A stretch of 64,000 bases of DNA from Acholeplasma hippikon (GTDB taxonomy: Bacteria > Bacillota_I > Bacilli_A > Acholeplasmatales > Acholeplasmataceae), in contig NZ_LR215050.1 of assembly GCF_900660755.1 (NCBI RefSeq), positions 372,001 through 436,000 of the forward strand, written 5' to 3'. Below, one piece after another: positions 26,506-34,867 of this stretch. Numbering within the stretch: position 1 is the first letter of the stretch; the number at the start of each line of letters is the position of its first letter. A model generated the notes under the pieces. That model made no database searches and had not been told where the DNA came from. It saw only the letters and a list, made by a program, of their open reading frames with translations. The translations under genes were made by a program, and so were the position numbers.

Positions 26506-27882
26506 TTATTTTGCTAGTTCATAGAAACTTTCTGTATAAATGATTGTCGCTGTAATTAAATCATCAATGTCAATAAATTCATCCTTTTGGTGAATATAAG
26601 TTGGCTTACCTGGGAAATGTGGACCAAAAGCAACAACATTATCAGTTGCTCTTGCGAAAGTTCCGCCACCAATTGAAATTGCAGGTGATTCATCGCCAGT
26701 ATGTTTCTTATAAATTCCCATTAATGTTTTAATTAAGTGAGAGTTTGGATCTTTATATAATAATTTTTGATGATGTTCTACAGTTACTTTGTAGTCTTCA
26801 ATTAATAGTGTTTCGATATGTTCAAATACATCTTTTTGGTAATTTACACCATTTGGATAACGAAGATTTAAGACAATTTCAAATCGATTACCTTCAGTTT
26901 TTAATGTACCCCAGTTAACTGTTAATTCGCCCATTTCTTTGTCTGTATAAGCGATACCTAATTTAACTCCAAGATAGTCATTATTTAAGTATTTATTAAC
27001 AAATTCAATGAATTCATTAGAAATACCCATATAATTTAATGCATTGAACATTAAGTGAATTGCATTTACTCCATCTTGTGGTAATGAACCGTGTGCTGAT
27101 TTACCTTCTACTTCTAAGATTAATTCTTCATCATCAACACTTACTTTTCCAACTAGATTATGTTCTTTTAAATAATTTTCAAATTTTTCTTTATATGCTA
27201 AATCTTTAACAATATAGGCTCTTGCTGATTCTGGAACCATATTTGAACGTAAACCACCTTCAATTTTGCGAACCACTGAATTATCAAATGACCCACGAAT
27301 AATTGTAGATGTAATACCTTTTTCTGCATAGATTAATGGGAAGTCAGCATCAGAAATAAATCCTGCTACTGGAGCTTGAGGATACTTTTTAAAGTAATAG
27401 TTCACACATCTCCATCCAGATTCTTCATCAATACCTAAAATTAATTTAATACGTTTAGATAACTTGATACCTTCTTCTTTTAAAATCTTCATAGCATAAT
27501 AAACTGCCATTGTAGGTCCTTTATCATCTTCAGCACCACGAGCATAAATTTTATTATCATGAATTTCAGCACCATATGGAGGATAAGTCCAACCAGTTCC
27601 TGCAGGCACAACATCTAAGTGTCCAATTGAACCAATGTAATCTTCGCTATCACCAAATTCAATGTGACCAGCATACCCATCTACATTTTCAGTTCTAAAA
27701 CCATCTTTATTTGCCATATTTAGCATGAAATCAAGTGCTTGTTTATTTCCTTCTCCAAAAGGCGCACCAATTCTTTCTGGATCAAATGTAGTTAATTCAG
27801 AATCAATTCTTAATAAGTCCTGAGTATCTTTAATCATTTGGTCTTTATATTTAAGCACTAACGCTTTAAAATCGATATTCAT
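26506..27882 (-). CDS. pepV: Dipeptidase PepV-like (M20 family)
   Basis: A cytoplasmic zinc dipeptidase of the M20/Sapep group. The metal-ligand motifs are visible: SIGHLDVVPAG (His and Asp), GAEDDKGP, the catalytic-base pair in GIDEESGWRC, and ISDADFP, with HGSLPQDGVNA and the C-terminal ARATDNVVAFGP. The length is ~458 residues from the preferred start. The open frame extends to 27930, but AAGGAG at about 27893 fits ATG 27882 (MNIDFKAL). It lies upstream of thyA with a 21-base gap and may be co-transcribed. Confidence 0.9.
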   Translation of the reverse strand: MNIDFKALVLKYKDQMIKDTQDLLRIDSELTTFDPERIGAPFGEGNKQALDFMLNMANKDGFRTENVDGYAGHIEFGDSEDYIGSIGHLDVVPAGTGWTYPPYGAEIHDNKIYARGAEDDKGPTMAVYYAMKILKEEGIKLSKRIKLILGIDEESGWRCVNYYFKKYPQAPVAGFISDADFPLIYAEKGITSTIIRGSFDNSVVRKIEGGLRSNMVPESARAYIVKDLAYKEKFENYLKEHNLVGKVSVDDEELILEVEGKSAHGSLPQDGVNAIHLMFNALNYMGISNEFIEFVNKYLNNDYLGVKLGIAYTDKEMGELTVNWGTLKTEGNRFEIVLNLRYPNGVNYQKDVFEHIETLLIEDYKVTVEHHQKLLYKDPNSHLIKTLMGIYKKHTGDESPAISIGGGTFARATDNVVAFGPHFPGKPTYIHQKDEFIDIDDLITATIIYTESFYELAK

Positions 27883-27999
27883 AATCATCACTCCTTCCTT
27901 AGATTTTACCACTAAATGAATATTTTTCAAACAACTACATACTTACCTTTTTTACTTTTTCTTTATAACTATGTTATAAATAGAGTAAATTTCAATAAT

Positions 28000-28033
28000 A
28001 AAAAAATAAGTCTAAACTAATTAGACTTATTTT
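28000..28033 (-). terminator. Terminator overlapping a stop codon
   Basis: A 12-bp stem (28004-28015 with 28021-28032) with minus-strand T's encloses the stop at 28017. Confidence 0.88.
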
Positions 28034-28790
28034 GTTTCATTTCGATATAGTTATTATATTCCATTTCCAAATCATGACTTGATTCAATGTATTTTTTTAA
28101 ATAGCTGAATAGTTCAGATTTATATGGTTTAAAGAATGTTTCTATAACTTTAATATTATCTTTAATGTAGAACAAATAGGTTATTTCACCTTCTTCAAAG
28201 TAAATACCTCTTGGATAAACTTTTACTTCATTACCTAGAACTTGTTTTACGAAGAAGCGTTTTTTATTTGTTTTAAATTTATAAATCTTTTTATCATCAC
28301 CAACAACAATAACGTAATTAAACTTTTTATTATATCCTTGGAAGATAACGATAAATAAAATAATGATCATGAGCCCACCAACAACTGAGATCATTGAAAT
28401 ACTTAATCCGTCAAATCCATCATAAATCGCGTCAACTAATGCAAATGTTAAAAGCACTAATAAGAAAGCTTCTATAATCCATAAAACATTATTGACTTTG
28501 TTGTAAACAGCTGAAATATAATTTTGACTTCTTTGATCGTCTTGAAGGACATAACTATTAATAAAGTATTTAATCGTTATATGTACTGGCATTAAAATAA
28601 TATACGGCATTAATAATGCAAATAAATCAAAGATATATAAATCTTTATAGAAAACAATTAATAATGTCGCAGCTGCAATTGCAATTGCACCATAAATTGC
28701 TGATGTTAAATAAACTTTATGTGGTCCAATGATTAAATAAAGTAGAATCATGAGGAATATTGCTGAACCTAAAAGAATCCATAATACCAT
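28017..28790 (-). CDS. Membrane protein of unknown function
   Basis: A 257-residue protein with about five hydrophobic helices in the first 150 residues (around 2-22, 28-48, 50-75, 105-125 and 135-155), then a cytoplasmic beta-rich tail with the pattern FNYVIVVGDDKKIYKFKTNKKRF and EGEITYLFYIKDNIKV, ending in a charged helix. No family is recognised. It has a strong AAGGAGGAG ribosome site and its own terminator, and so looks like a single-gene transcript. Confidence 0.7.
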   Translation of the reverse strand: MVLWILLGSAIFLMILLYLIIGPHKVYLTSAIYGAIAIAAATLLIVFYKDLYIFDLFALLMPYIILMPVHITIKYFINSYVLQDDQRSQNYISAVYNKVNNVLWIIEAFLLVLLTFALVDAIYDGFDGLSISMISVVGGLMIIILFIVIFQGYNKKFNYVIVVGDDKKIYKFKTNKKRFFVKQVLGNEVKVYPRGIYFEEGEITYLFYIKDNIKVIETFFKPYKSELFSYLKKYIESSHDLEMEYNNYIEMKQNKSN

Positions 28791-28834
28791 GATATTCTCC
28801 TCCTTATTGTAATCATTATAACATAATTTATTTG

Positions 28835-29182
28835 TTATTCTTCATTCAAATTTGCACTAAATTCTTCACCTTCTTTAGGTAAGAAAATCAATCTTTCACA
28901 AATAATATTAATGCTTGAACGATTTTGATCATGTTCATCAACCCACTTAGAAGTTTCTAAACGTCCTTTAATAGCAATCCCCATTCCTTTATATAAATAA
29001 TCTTGAGCTTTTTTATGTAAAGCATCAAATAAATTCATTCTAAAGTAGTCTGTTTCATATTGTCCTTGATAGTTTTTATATGGTCTCATCACAGATACTC
29101 TTAAGTCTGTATAATTCACTCCATTTTCACTTTGTTTCGCTTCGAAACTTACAACTCTTCCAATTAAATTAACAAATGTCAT
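28835..29182 (-). CDS. ssb: Single-stranded DNA-binding protein
   Basis: OB-fold protein that coats ssDNA. NLIGRVV at the N-terminus, TDLRVSVMRPY, TDYFRMNLFDALHKKAQDYLYKGMGIAIKGRLETSKW and the SINIICERLIFLPKE end form the SSB fold. At 115 residues it is short. The protein stops at NLNEE and lacks the usual glycine/acidic tail ending in DDDIPF-like residues that recruits partner proteins. It may be a second SSB or a tail-less main SSB. It stands alone. Confidence 0.88.
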   Translation of the reverse strand: MTFVNLIGRVVSFEAKQSENGVNYTDLRVSVMRPYKNYQGQYETDYFRMNLFDALHKKAQDYLYKGMGIAIKGRLETSKWVDEHDQNRSSINIICERLIFLPKEGEEFSANLNEE

Positions 29183-29282
29183 TTTTAATTACCTCTTTCC
29201 TTTACATCAATCATTATAAAACGTTCATTTTTTAAATAAAAATTCTACTTTTATGTTTAAAATGGGTAATATAAATATTTTT

Positions 29283-29315
29283 TCATAAAAAAAGTGATGG
29301 AATCTTCCATCACCT
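29283..29315 (-). terminator. Terminator after the M16 peptidase pair
   Basis: A 9-bp stem GTGATGGAA/TTCCATCAC is followed on the minus strand by seven T's, ~35 bases past the stop at 29347. Confidence 0.82.
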
Positions 29316-29346
29316 ATTCTTTTATGATTTTTTTTAAAAATAAAGA

Positions 29347-30612
29347 TTATTTTTTGTCTTTTGGTAAAGTAAATAAATATGAAATCATATCATCATTAAA
29401 TGATTGATATAACGCAATGACATCATCTAGTGTAATATCTTTTATGGTTTGTATCGCATCTTCAATTGTCATCTGATTTAAGTTGAACTTACCATAAAGA
29501 TATAGTTTTGTTTCAATATCATCAAGTTCCATTAAATATCCACCTAGATATCCACGTTTCATGATTTCAAAGTTTTCATGCGTTAATTCGTTTAACGCCT
29601 CATTAAAGAAGTAATTAATAAATTCCTCTTTAATTTTTTCATAGTTTTTCGTATTAACATCGATGACATAGAGTAAAAGTTGTTCTTCATTTGTCATATC
29701 GAAGTCAAAATTTGAATTCATATAACCTTTTTTAATCATTTGGTCACTAAAACTTGATTGCTTACCAAATAAAAGTCTCATTAAAAAACTCATGATCATG
29801 CTATTTTTATAACGGCTTAAATAATCTAATTTTTGATGGATATATTTAAACCCAATCGAAATACTTGGCATAAAAACGTCTAAATATAGCTTATCTTGTT
29901 TAAGTTTAACTTCTTTTGGCTCTTCTGTTTTTTTAATGATTACGCTTGATGTTTCCTTATACGTATTAAAGTTTTCTTTTAATACTTTTTCATATTCATA
30001 AACATCAATTGGACCAATAATTAAAAGTTGGCGATTTTCATTTAAATAAAAATCTTGATGAAGTTTTAATAAACTTTCTTTTGATATTTCTTTTATATCA
30101 GCTTTAGTACCTAAAATATCATTTAATAATGGATGATTGTATAAAAGTTGACTAAATAGTTTTCTATCAATGATTGTATCAGGATCATCATCATACATTT
30201 GAATTTCTTCATTAATGATTTTTCTTTCACTTGCTACATTTTTATCAGTGAAATACGGTTCATCTAACATTTTAATTAAATAAATTACTGACAATAAGAT
30301 ATTTTCATGGCCATTAATGGTATAACTTGTGGTTTGATAAGTTGTCATGGCATTTGCACTTACACCAAATGTAGATAGTTTTTGAAAACCATCACCCTCT
30401 GGTGTTGCAAATATCTTATGTTCTAAAAAGTGTGCTGATCCCGGTATCACTTGATTTATAATGCCATCTTTTTCATATCTTAAGGTAATTCCCCCAATTG
30501 GTATATCCAATTGAACAAATGTAATTTGAGAATTTGTTGGAATTAAATGAACATTTAATCCATTATTTAATTTAAATTTGTGAATAGGGTTTTCAAATAC
30601 TTTCGGATTCAT
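29347..30612 (-). CDS. M16 family zinc peptidase, active subunit (YmfH-like)
   Basis: An M16 metalloprotease with an intact inverted zinc motif HFLEH in GSAHFLEHKIF near residue 65, plus the downstream glutamate region. It is ~421 residues, typical for the bacterial pitrilysin-like half. The open frame extends to 30627, but GGAGGGTGA fits ATG 30612 (MNPKVF). It overlaps the upstream M16 gene by about 20 bases. Such pairs form heterodimers with one active and one inactive partner. Substrate unknown. Confidence 0.88.
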   Translation of the reverse strand: MNPKVFENPIHKFKLNNGLNVHLIPTNSQITFVQLDIPIGGITLRYEKDGIINQVIPGSAHFLEHKIFATPEGDGFQKLSTFGVSANAMTTYQTTSYTINGHENILLSVIYLIKMLDEPYFTDKNVASERKIINEEIQMYDDDPDTIIDRKLFSQLLYNHPLLNDILGTKADIKEISKESLLKLHQDFYLNENRQLLIIGPIDVYEYEKVLKENFNTYKETSSVIIKKTEEPKEVKLKQDKLYLDVFMPSISIGFKYIHQKLDYLSRYKNSMIMSFLMRLLFGKQSSFSDQMIKKGYMNSNFDFDMTNEEQLLLYVIDVNTKNYEKIKEEFINYFFNEALNELTHENFEIMKRGYLGGYLMELDDIETKLYLYGKFNLNQMTIEDAIQTIKDITLDDVIALYQSFNDDMISYLFTLPKDKK

Positions 30613-31813
30613 TTTCACCCTCCACAATAAATGATGTTGTTAGTTTTAGCATACTTAAAACTTCTTTTACTTCTGAAACTGTAACACGCTTGATATTTTC
30701 AATATCATTTTCTAAAGTTGAGTTTGTTTGATAAAGTTCATTTGCAATTAATTTAGGAATATAACTTTGTTGATAGTCTTCTGCAAGAATTGTTTGATTA
30801 ATTAATGCCTTTTTGGCATTAAATAACATTTCTTCACTTGGTCCATTTTGGATATAACGCTCAACAATTTCTTTTAAAGCTTGAAAACTGTCTAATCGCG
30901 TTTCATTATTAACACCAGCAAAAATAAATAAGTACTTTTTATCATATTCAAATCTAGCATCTACTTCATAAGCTAAACCTAATTCTTCTCTAAACTCTTT
31001 AAATAAAATACTATCCGGATATCCACTTAACATTAAGGATGCTAAGATTGCAGGTATATATAATTTATCTAAACGATTAATATTCAAGTTATATGCCAAG
31101 AATATAAATGATTGTCCCATTGGTAACTTTGTTTCATGGTGTGTATAAGACTTATTGAAGTCTTCAATCATTAAGCGCTCTTTCAAGGTTACACGTTCAA
31201 ATGACTTTAGGTTATCAATTTTTGATTGAAGCGATTCAGAAATATCACCTGTGGCATAAATTTTAATATCATTTGTTAAGAAATGTTCTAAATAATACTG
31301 ATATAAATCATTTACTGTTATTTTTTCTACTTCTTCTAGTGTCCCATAACTTGGATGCGCAATATAGTGATTACCAAAATTATGCGTTAAAAACATATCT
31401 CTAGCATACTCAAATTTACGTTCAGGTAATGTTTCAATTTGTTCAATTAATCTTCTTTTTGTCTCATTAAAAATCTGTTCATCGAATAACTTTCGATCAA
31501 AAAGCATATCTTTAATTAAATCAATGATATCATCTTCATAATTTAAGTCATCAATAAATTTTGGACTCGCAAATGACATTGTAAAACGGAGCATAGAATA
31601 TTGCCCCATTACATTCAATTTAGATGACACATATGAACCATAAAGATTAGAAAATGCATTGATTAGTGATTTTTTTGTAGGATATTTAGTTGAGTAACTT
31701 GTTAAAATGCGGGCTAATAAAAAACGATACGAATACGCATCTTTTTCATTTTTATCGATGAAACAGAATGATAAATGTATCGTTTTAAATCGACTATTTT
31801 TTAAAATGGTCAT
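30593..31813 (-). CDS. M16 family peptidase-like protein, inactive subunit (YmfF-like)
   Basis: A 406-residue M16-fold protein without HXXEH; the equivalent N-terminal region reads YRFLLARILTSYSTKYPT. The C-terminal half retains MGQSFIFLAYNLN, FREELGLAYEVDARF and the M16_C-type segments. It is the partner of the active peptidase at 29347 and overlaps deoD by 4 bases upstream, so it is in the deoC-deoD-M16-M16 transcript. ATG at 31813 lies in the ATGA junction with deoD. Confidence 0.85.
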   Translation of the reverse strand: MTILKNSRFKTIHLSFCFIDKNEKDAYSYRFLLARILTSYSTKYPTKKSLINAFSNLYGSYVSSKLNVMGQYSMLRFTMSFASPKFIDDLNYEDDIIDLIKDMLFDRKLFDEQIFNETKRRLIEQIETLPERKFEYARDMFLTHNFGNHYIAHPSYGTLEEVEKITVNDLYQYYLEHFLTNDIKIYATGDISESLQSKIDNLKSFERVTLKERLMIEDFNKSYTHHETKLPMGQSFIFLAYNLNINRLDKLYIPAILASLMLSGYPDSILFKEFREELGLAYEVDARFEYDKKYLFIFAGVNNETRLDSFQALKEIVERYIQNGPSEEMLFNAKKALINQTILAEDYQQSYIPKLIANELYQTNSTLENDIENIKRVTVSEVKEVLSMLKLTTSFIVEGENESESI

Positions 31814-32520
31814 ACTTTAGCGTTAAGAGCAATCTCCATCATTCTAGTAAATGCTTCTTGACGTTCTTTAGCAGAAGTTAGTTCATGTGTAACAAGTGAA
31901 TCTGAAATTGTTAATAAACAAGCAGCTTTTTTACCTGTTGCTAATGCATTAGCGAATAATGCAAATGATTCCATTTCGACACATAGACAACCATGTTTTT
32001 CATGAATATCTTTGAATTCATCACCATTGATACGGTAGAATACGTCAGATGAGTGAATAACACCTTCATGAATTTCAATGCCTAATTTTTTAGCACTTCT
32101 CTTTAATGCGCTATTTACTGATTTTGTAGCATTTAGTTTCTTCTTAGAAGATACGCCCATTGTTTTAGCGTATGAAGATTCACTCCATGCTGCTGTAGAT
32201 AATACAACATCGTATAAGTTTAACTTATCAGTATAAGCGCCCGCTGAACCGATACGAATGATTGTTTCTACATCGTAGAATTTAAATAATTCATATGAGT
32301 AAATACCAATTGAAGGCATACCCATGCCAGAACCCATAACAGAAATCTTCTTTCCTTTATAAGTTCCTGTATATCCAAACATATTTCTTACGCCGTTGAT
32401 TTGTTCAACGTTTTCTAAATATGTTTCTGCAATAAACTTAGCTCTAAGTGGATCTCCAGGCATTAGAACAGTTTTTGCAATTTTGCTTTTATCTTCTAAC
32501 TCAATATGTGGTGTTGCCAT
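31810..32520 (-). CDS. deoD: Purine nucleoside phosphorylase DeoD type
   Basis: Phosphorolyses purine (deoxy)nucleosides to base and (deoxy)ribose-1-phosphate. The sequence shows MATPHIELEDKSKIAKTVLMPGDPLRAKF, NMFGYTGTYKGKKISVMGSGMG, IRIGSAGAY and VEMESFALFANAL, all characteristic of trimeric/hexameric bacterial DeoD. The 236-residue length is normal. It overlaps deoC by 20 bases and the M16 gene by 4. Product handling needs deoB (12347). Confidence 0.95.
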   Translation of the reverse strand: MATPHIELEDKSKIAKTVLMPGDPLRAKFIAETYLENVEQINGVRNMFGYTGTYKGKKISVMGSGMGMPSIGIYSYELFKFYDVETIIRIGSAGAYTDKLNLYDVVLSTAAWSESSYAKTMGVSSKKKLNATKSVNSALKRSAKKLGIEIHEGVIHSSDVFYRINGDEFKDIHEKHGCLCVEMESFALFANALATGKKAACLLTISDSLVTHELTSAKERQEAFTRMMEIALNAKV

Positions 32521-33166
32521 TTGTTTCCCCCTCCATTAATTTAACCCCTCCAGATGTGCCTAATCTATCAGCACCTGCTTCGATCATTTTTAAAGCGTCT
32601 TCTTTTGTACGAATGCCGCCTGAAGCTTTAATAAATCCTGTATCTTTGATTGCTTTCTTCATAATAATAACATCTTCTAATGAAGCACCACGAGACGCAT
32701 AACCTGTAGATGTTTTAACGAATTGAGCACCAGCTTTGATCGCTAATTTAGATGCAAAAGTAATTTCTTTCTTTTCTAAATAAGCTGTTTCGATAATAAC
32801 TTTAACAGTTTTACCTTTTGCAGCTTTAACAACTGCTTTAATATCTGCTAATACATTTTTTCTATTAGCTTCTTTTACTGCTGAAACATTAATAACCATA
32901 TCAATTTCGTCAGCACCATCTTTAATGGCTTCTTTTGTTTCATATGCTTTTACCTTTGGTAAATGAGTTCCATGAGGAAATCCAATGACAGTACATACTA
33001 ATACGTTTGTTCCTTCAAGTTTTTCTTTAGCATATTTTACCCAAATTGGACTTACGCAAACACTCTTAAATTGATATTTGATTGCTTCTTCGATTAATTG
33101 GTCAATTTGTTCTTTTGTTACGATTGGTCCTAATTTAGTATGATCAATATATGTATTTAATAACAT
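32501..33166 (-). CDS. deoC: Deoxyribose-phosphate aldolase
   Basis: Cleaves deoxyribose-5-phosphate to acetaldehyde and glyceraldehyde-3-phosphate. YIDHTKLGP at the N-terminus, VCTVIGFPHG, DEIDMVINVSAV, KVIIETAYL, FVKTSTGY (Schiff-base lysine near residue 152), and KASGGIRTKEDALKMIEAGADRLGTSGG are class I DeoC motifs. The 221-residue length is normal. It heads a transcript with deoD and the M16 pair and has an AAGGAGA ribosome site. An imperfect AGAC/GTCT repeat (33191-33202) in the promoter region could be an operator. Confidence 0.96.
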   Translation of the reverse strand: MLLNTYIDHTKLGPIVTKEQIDQLIEEAIKYQFKSVCVSPIWVKYAKEKLEGTNVLVCTVIGFPHGTHLPKVKAYETKEAIKDGADEIDMVINVSAVKEANRKNVLADIKAVVKAAKGKTVKVIIETAYLEKKEITFASKLAIKAGAQFVKTSTGYASRGASLEDVIIMKKAIKDTGFIKASGGIRTKEDALKMIEAGADRLGTSGGVKLMEGETNGNTTY

Positions 33167-33231
33167 ATTGTTTCTCCTTTAATTCTTTATAGACGTATGT
33201 CTTTAGATTGATATTTTATTAACTGATTGTT

Positions 33232-34092
33232 TTAAGCGTCTAACACTTGATGTAAATGATATCTAGAAAAACTCTTAGCTACTGGAGTAAACTTACCTTT
33301 TCTTGCGATTTTATTAAGTTTCTTGTTTGCCTTTTTACTAACAACTTTAGTTCCTTGTAAAAAACCAGGTACATCTAGCAATAATTTTTCAGTTTTCTTT
33401 AAGAATTCATTATAATCAATCACTTTAACCATATCATCTGCTTGTCGATATAATAAATAATCAACATATGGAGGGAATACAGTTAACGAATTCTCCTTCC
33501 ACTCAACAGCTAGATATGGATTATCTTCTTCATCTTTAATGAAGTGATACTTAGGAACAATTGTATCTAAATCATCATAATATGCTTGTAAACTAACCAT
33601 TTCATCCATATATCTTAATACTGAGTTTAATTTTTCTTCTCTAAAGAAGTAATATTTATCTTGTTCTTCAGGATATTTTTCTAAATATGCCTTTTTAACC
33701 ATTTGATAAACTCTAAAGATTCTATCTGCATTAAACTCTAAGACATCGTTAAACATTTCTGATAAGACGAATAAATCAAACTTATCACAAACCTTTTTAA
33801 CAAGTTGAATGACATGTTTTACAAAGTAATTTGGACTTAAAATTGGTAGTTCTAAGTGAAAATTCACTTCTAAATATTTAGGAGATACTCTTTGAATATT
33901 TGGAACTTGTGATTTTCTTGTGATATAGAAAGCACATACATATCCTAATCTAGGATGTGAATATAAAAATCTTACGGCTTTATCATCCATCTCAACTTCA
34001 AATCCTTCTTCGGATTCAAAATGCTCAATGACTTGTTCCATATCAATTGTTCTTGATTTTTCTTTAAAAAAATGTAGATAAAATTGACTCAA
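33232..34092 (-). CDS. Conserved-looking protein of unknown function
   Basis: A 286-residue soluble protein with no signal peptide or membrane segment. The sequence is rich in aromatic and charged residues and ends in a basic tail (VVSKKANKKLNKIARKGKF). No motif is recognised. It reads as an alpha/beta protein with strands around FLYSHPRLGYVCAFYITR and LEVNFHLELPIL. It lies between deoC and surE on the same strand, with 35 bases to surE. The codon use looks like its neighbours, so it is a resident gene. No function is proposed. Confidence 0.7.
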   Translation of the reverse strand: MSQFYLHFFKEKSRTIDMEQVIEHFESEEGFEVEMDDKAVRFLYSHPRLGYVCAFYITRKSQVPNIQRVSPKYLEVNFHLELPILSPNYFVKHVIQLVKKVCDKFDLFVLSEMFNDVLEFNADRIFRVYQMVKKAYLEKYPEEQDKYYFFREEKLNSVLRYMDEMVSLQAYYDDLDTIVPKYHFIKDEEDNPYLAVEWKENSLTVFPPYVDYLLYRQADDMVKVIDYNEFLKKTEKLLLDVPGFLQGTKVVSKKANKKLNKIARKGKFTPVAKSFSRYHLHQVLDA

Positions 34093-34126
34093 CGTAATCT
34101 CCCCTTTATTTCTATTTTAACATGAG

Positions 34127-34867
34127 TTACTTGTTCTCTTCACTAAAGATATTTTTTAATTTTTTATAGTCAGTTCTATCAAACTGCATTGGTGTGATAG
34201 AAACATAGCCTTCATAGTAAGCTGTCATATCACTATCTTCATCTTCTTTAAAATGAACATCTGATGCGTGAAGTCTATAAACATTAGGTTTATCGGTCTT
34301 CATTAATTCACTATATTGTAGGCGTTGACCTAATTTTGTTACACGGATTCCCTGTACTTTTTTAAATGAAGTGTGCGGGAAGTTTACATTTAAGATTCCT
34401 GTATTTTTATACAATTCAGTTTCAATTAACTCATCTAATAATTTTACTGTTTCATCATATAAATAAGGAACCTTAATATCTGGAGCAGAGAAAGCAATCG
34501 CAGGAATACCATAAATTGAGGCTTCCATTGCTGCTGCAACTGTTCCAGAATATTGAATATCTTTTGCTAAATTTACGCCATGATTAATACCAGATAAAAC
34601 TAAATCAAATTCTTGATCAAATAATTTTAAACCAGCTTTGATACAGTCTGCAGGTGTTCCAGTGACTGCAATTGATCTTGCTGATGCAAATAAAGGTTCA
34701 ACTTCTTCAATTTCCATTGTTCCTTTATATGAAATTGCAGCTGACATTGCACTTTGTTGATATTTTGGCGCAGCGACAAATACAGAGCCAAAATGACTAG
34801 CAGCCTTTACTAAGATTTTAATACCTTCTGCTTCAATACCATCATCATTTACGACTAAAATATTCAT
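34127..34867 (-). CDS. surE: 5'/3'-nucleotidase SurE
   Basis: A metal-dependent phosphatase acting on nucleoside monophosphates. MNILVVNDDGIEAEGI (metal-binding DD), VAAPKYQQSAMSAAIS, TPADCIKAG and SGINHGVNLAKDIQYSGTVAAAMEA are the SurE motifs. The 246-residue length is normal. It overlaps ileS by 4 bases (ATGA), so it is translated after it from the T-box-regulated transcript. This pairing with ileS is unusual for SurE as far as I know. Confidence 0.95.
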   Translation of the reverse strand: MNILVVNDDGIEAEGIKILVKAASHFGSVFVAAPKYQQSAMSAAISYKGTMEIEEVEPLFASARSIAVTGTPADCIKAGLKLFDQEFDLVLSGINHGVNLAKDIQYSGTVAAAMEASIYGIPAIAFSAPDIKVPYLYDETVKLLDELIETELYKNTGILNVNFPHTSFKKVQGIRVTKLGQRLQYSELMKTDKPNVYRLHASDVHFKEDEDSDMTAYYEGYVSITPMQFDRTDYKKLKNIFSEENK

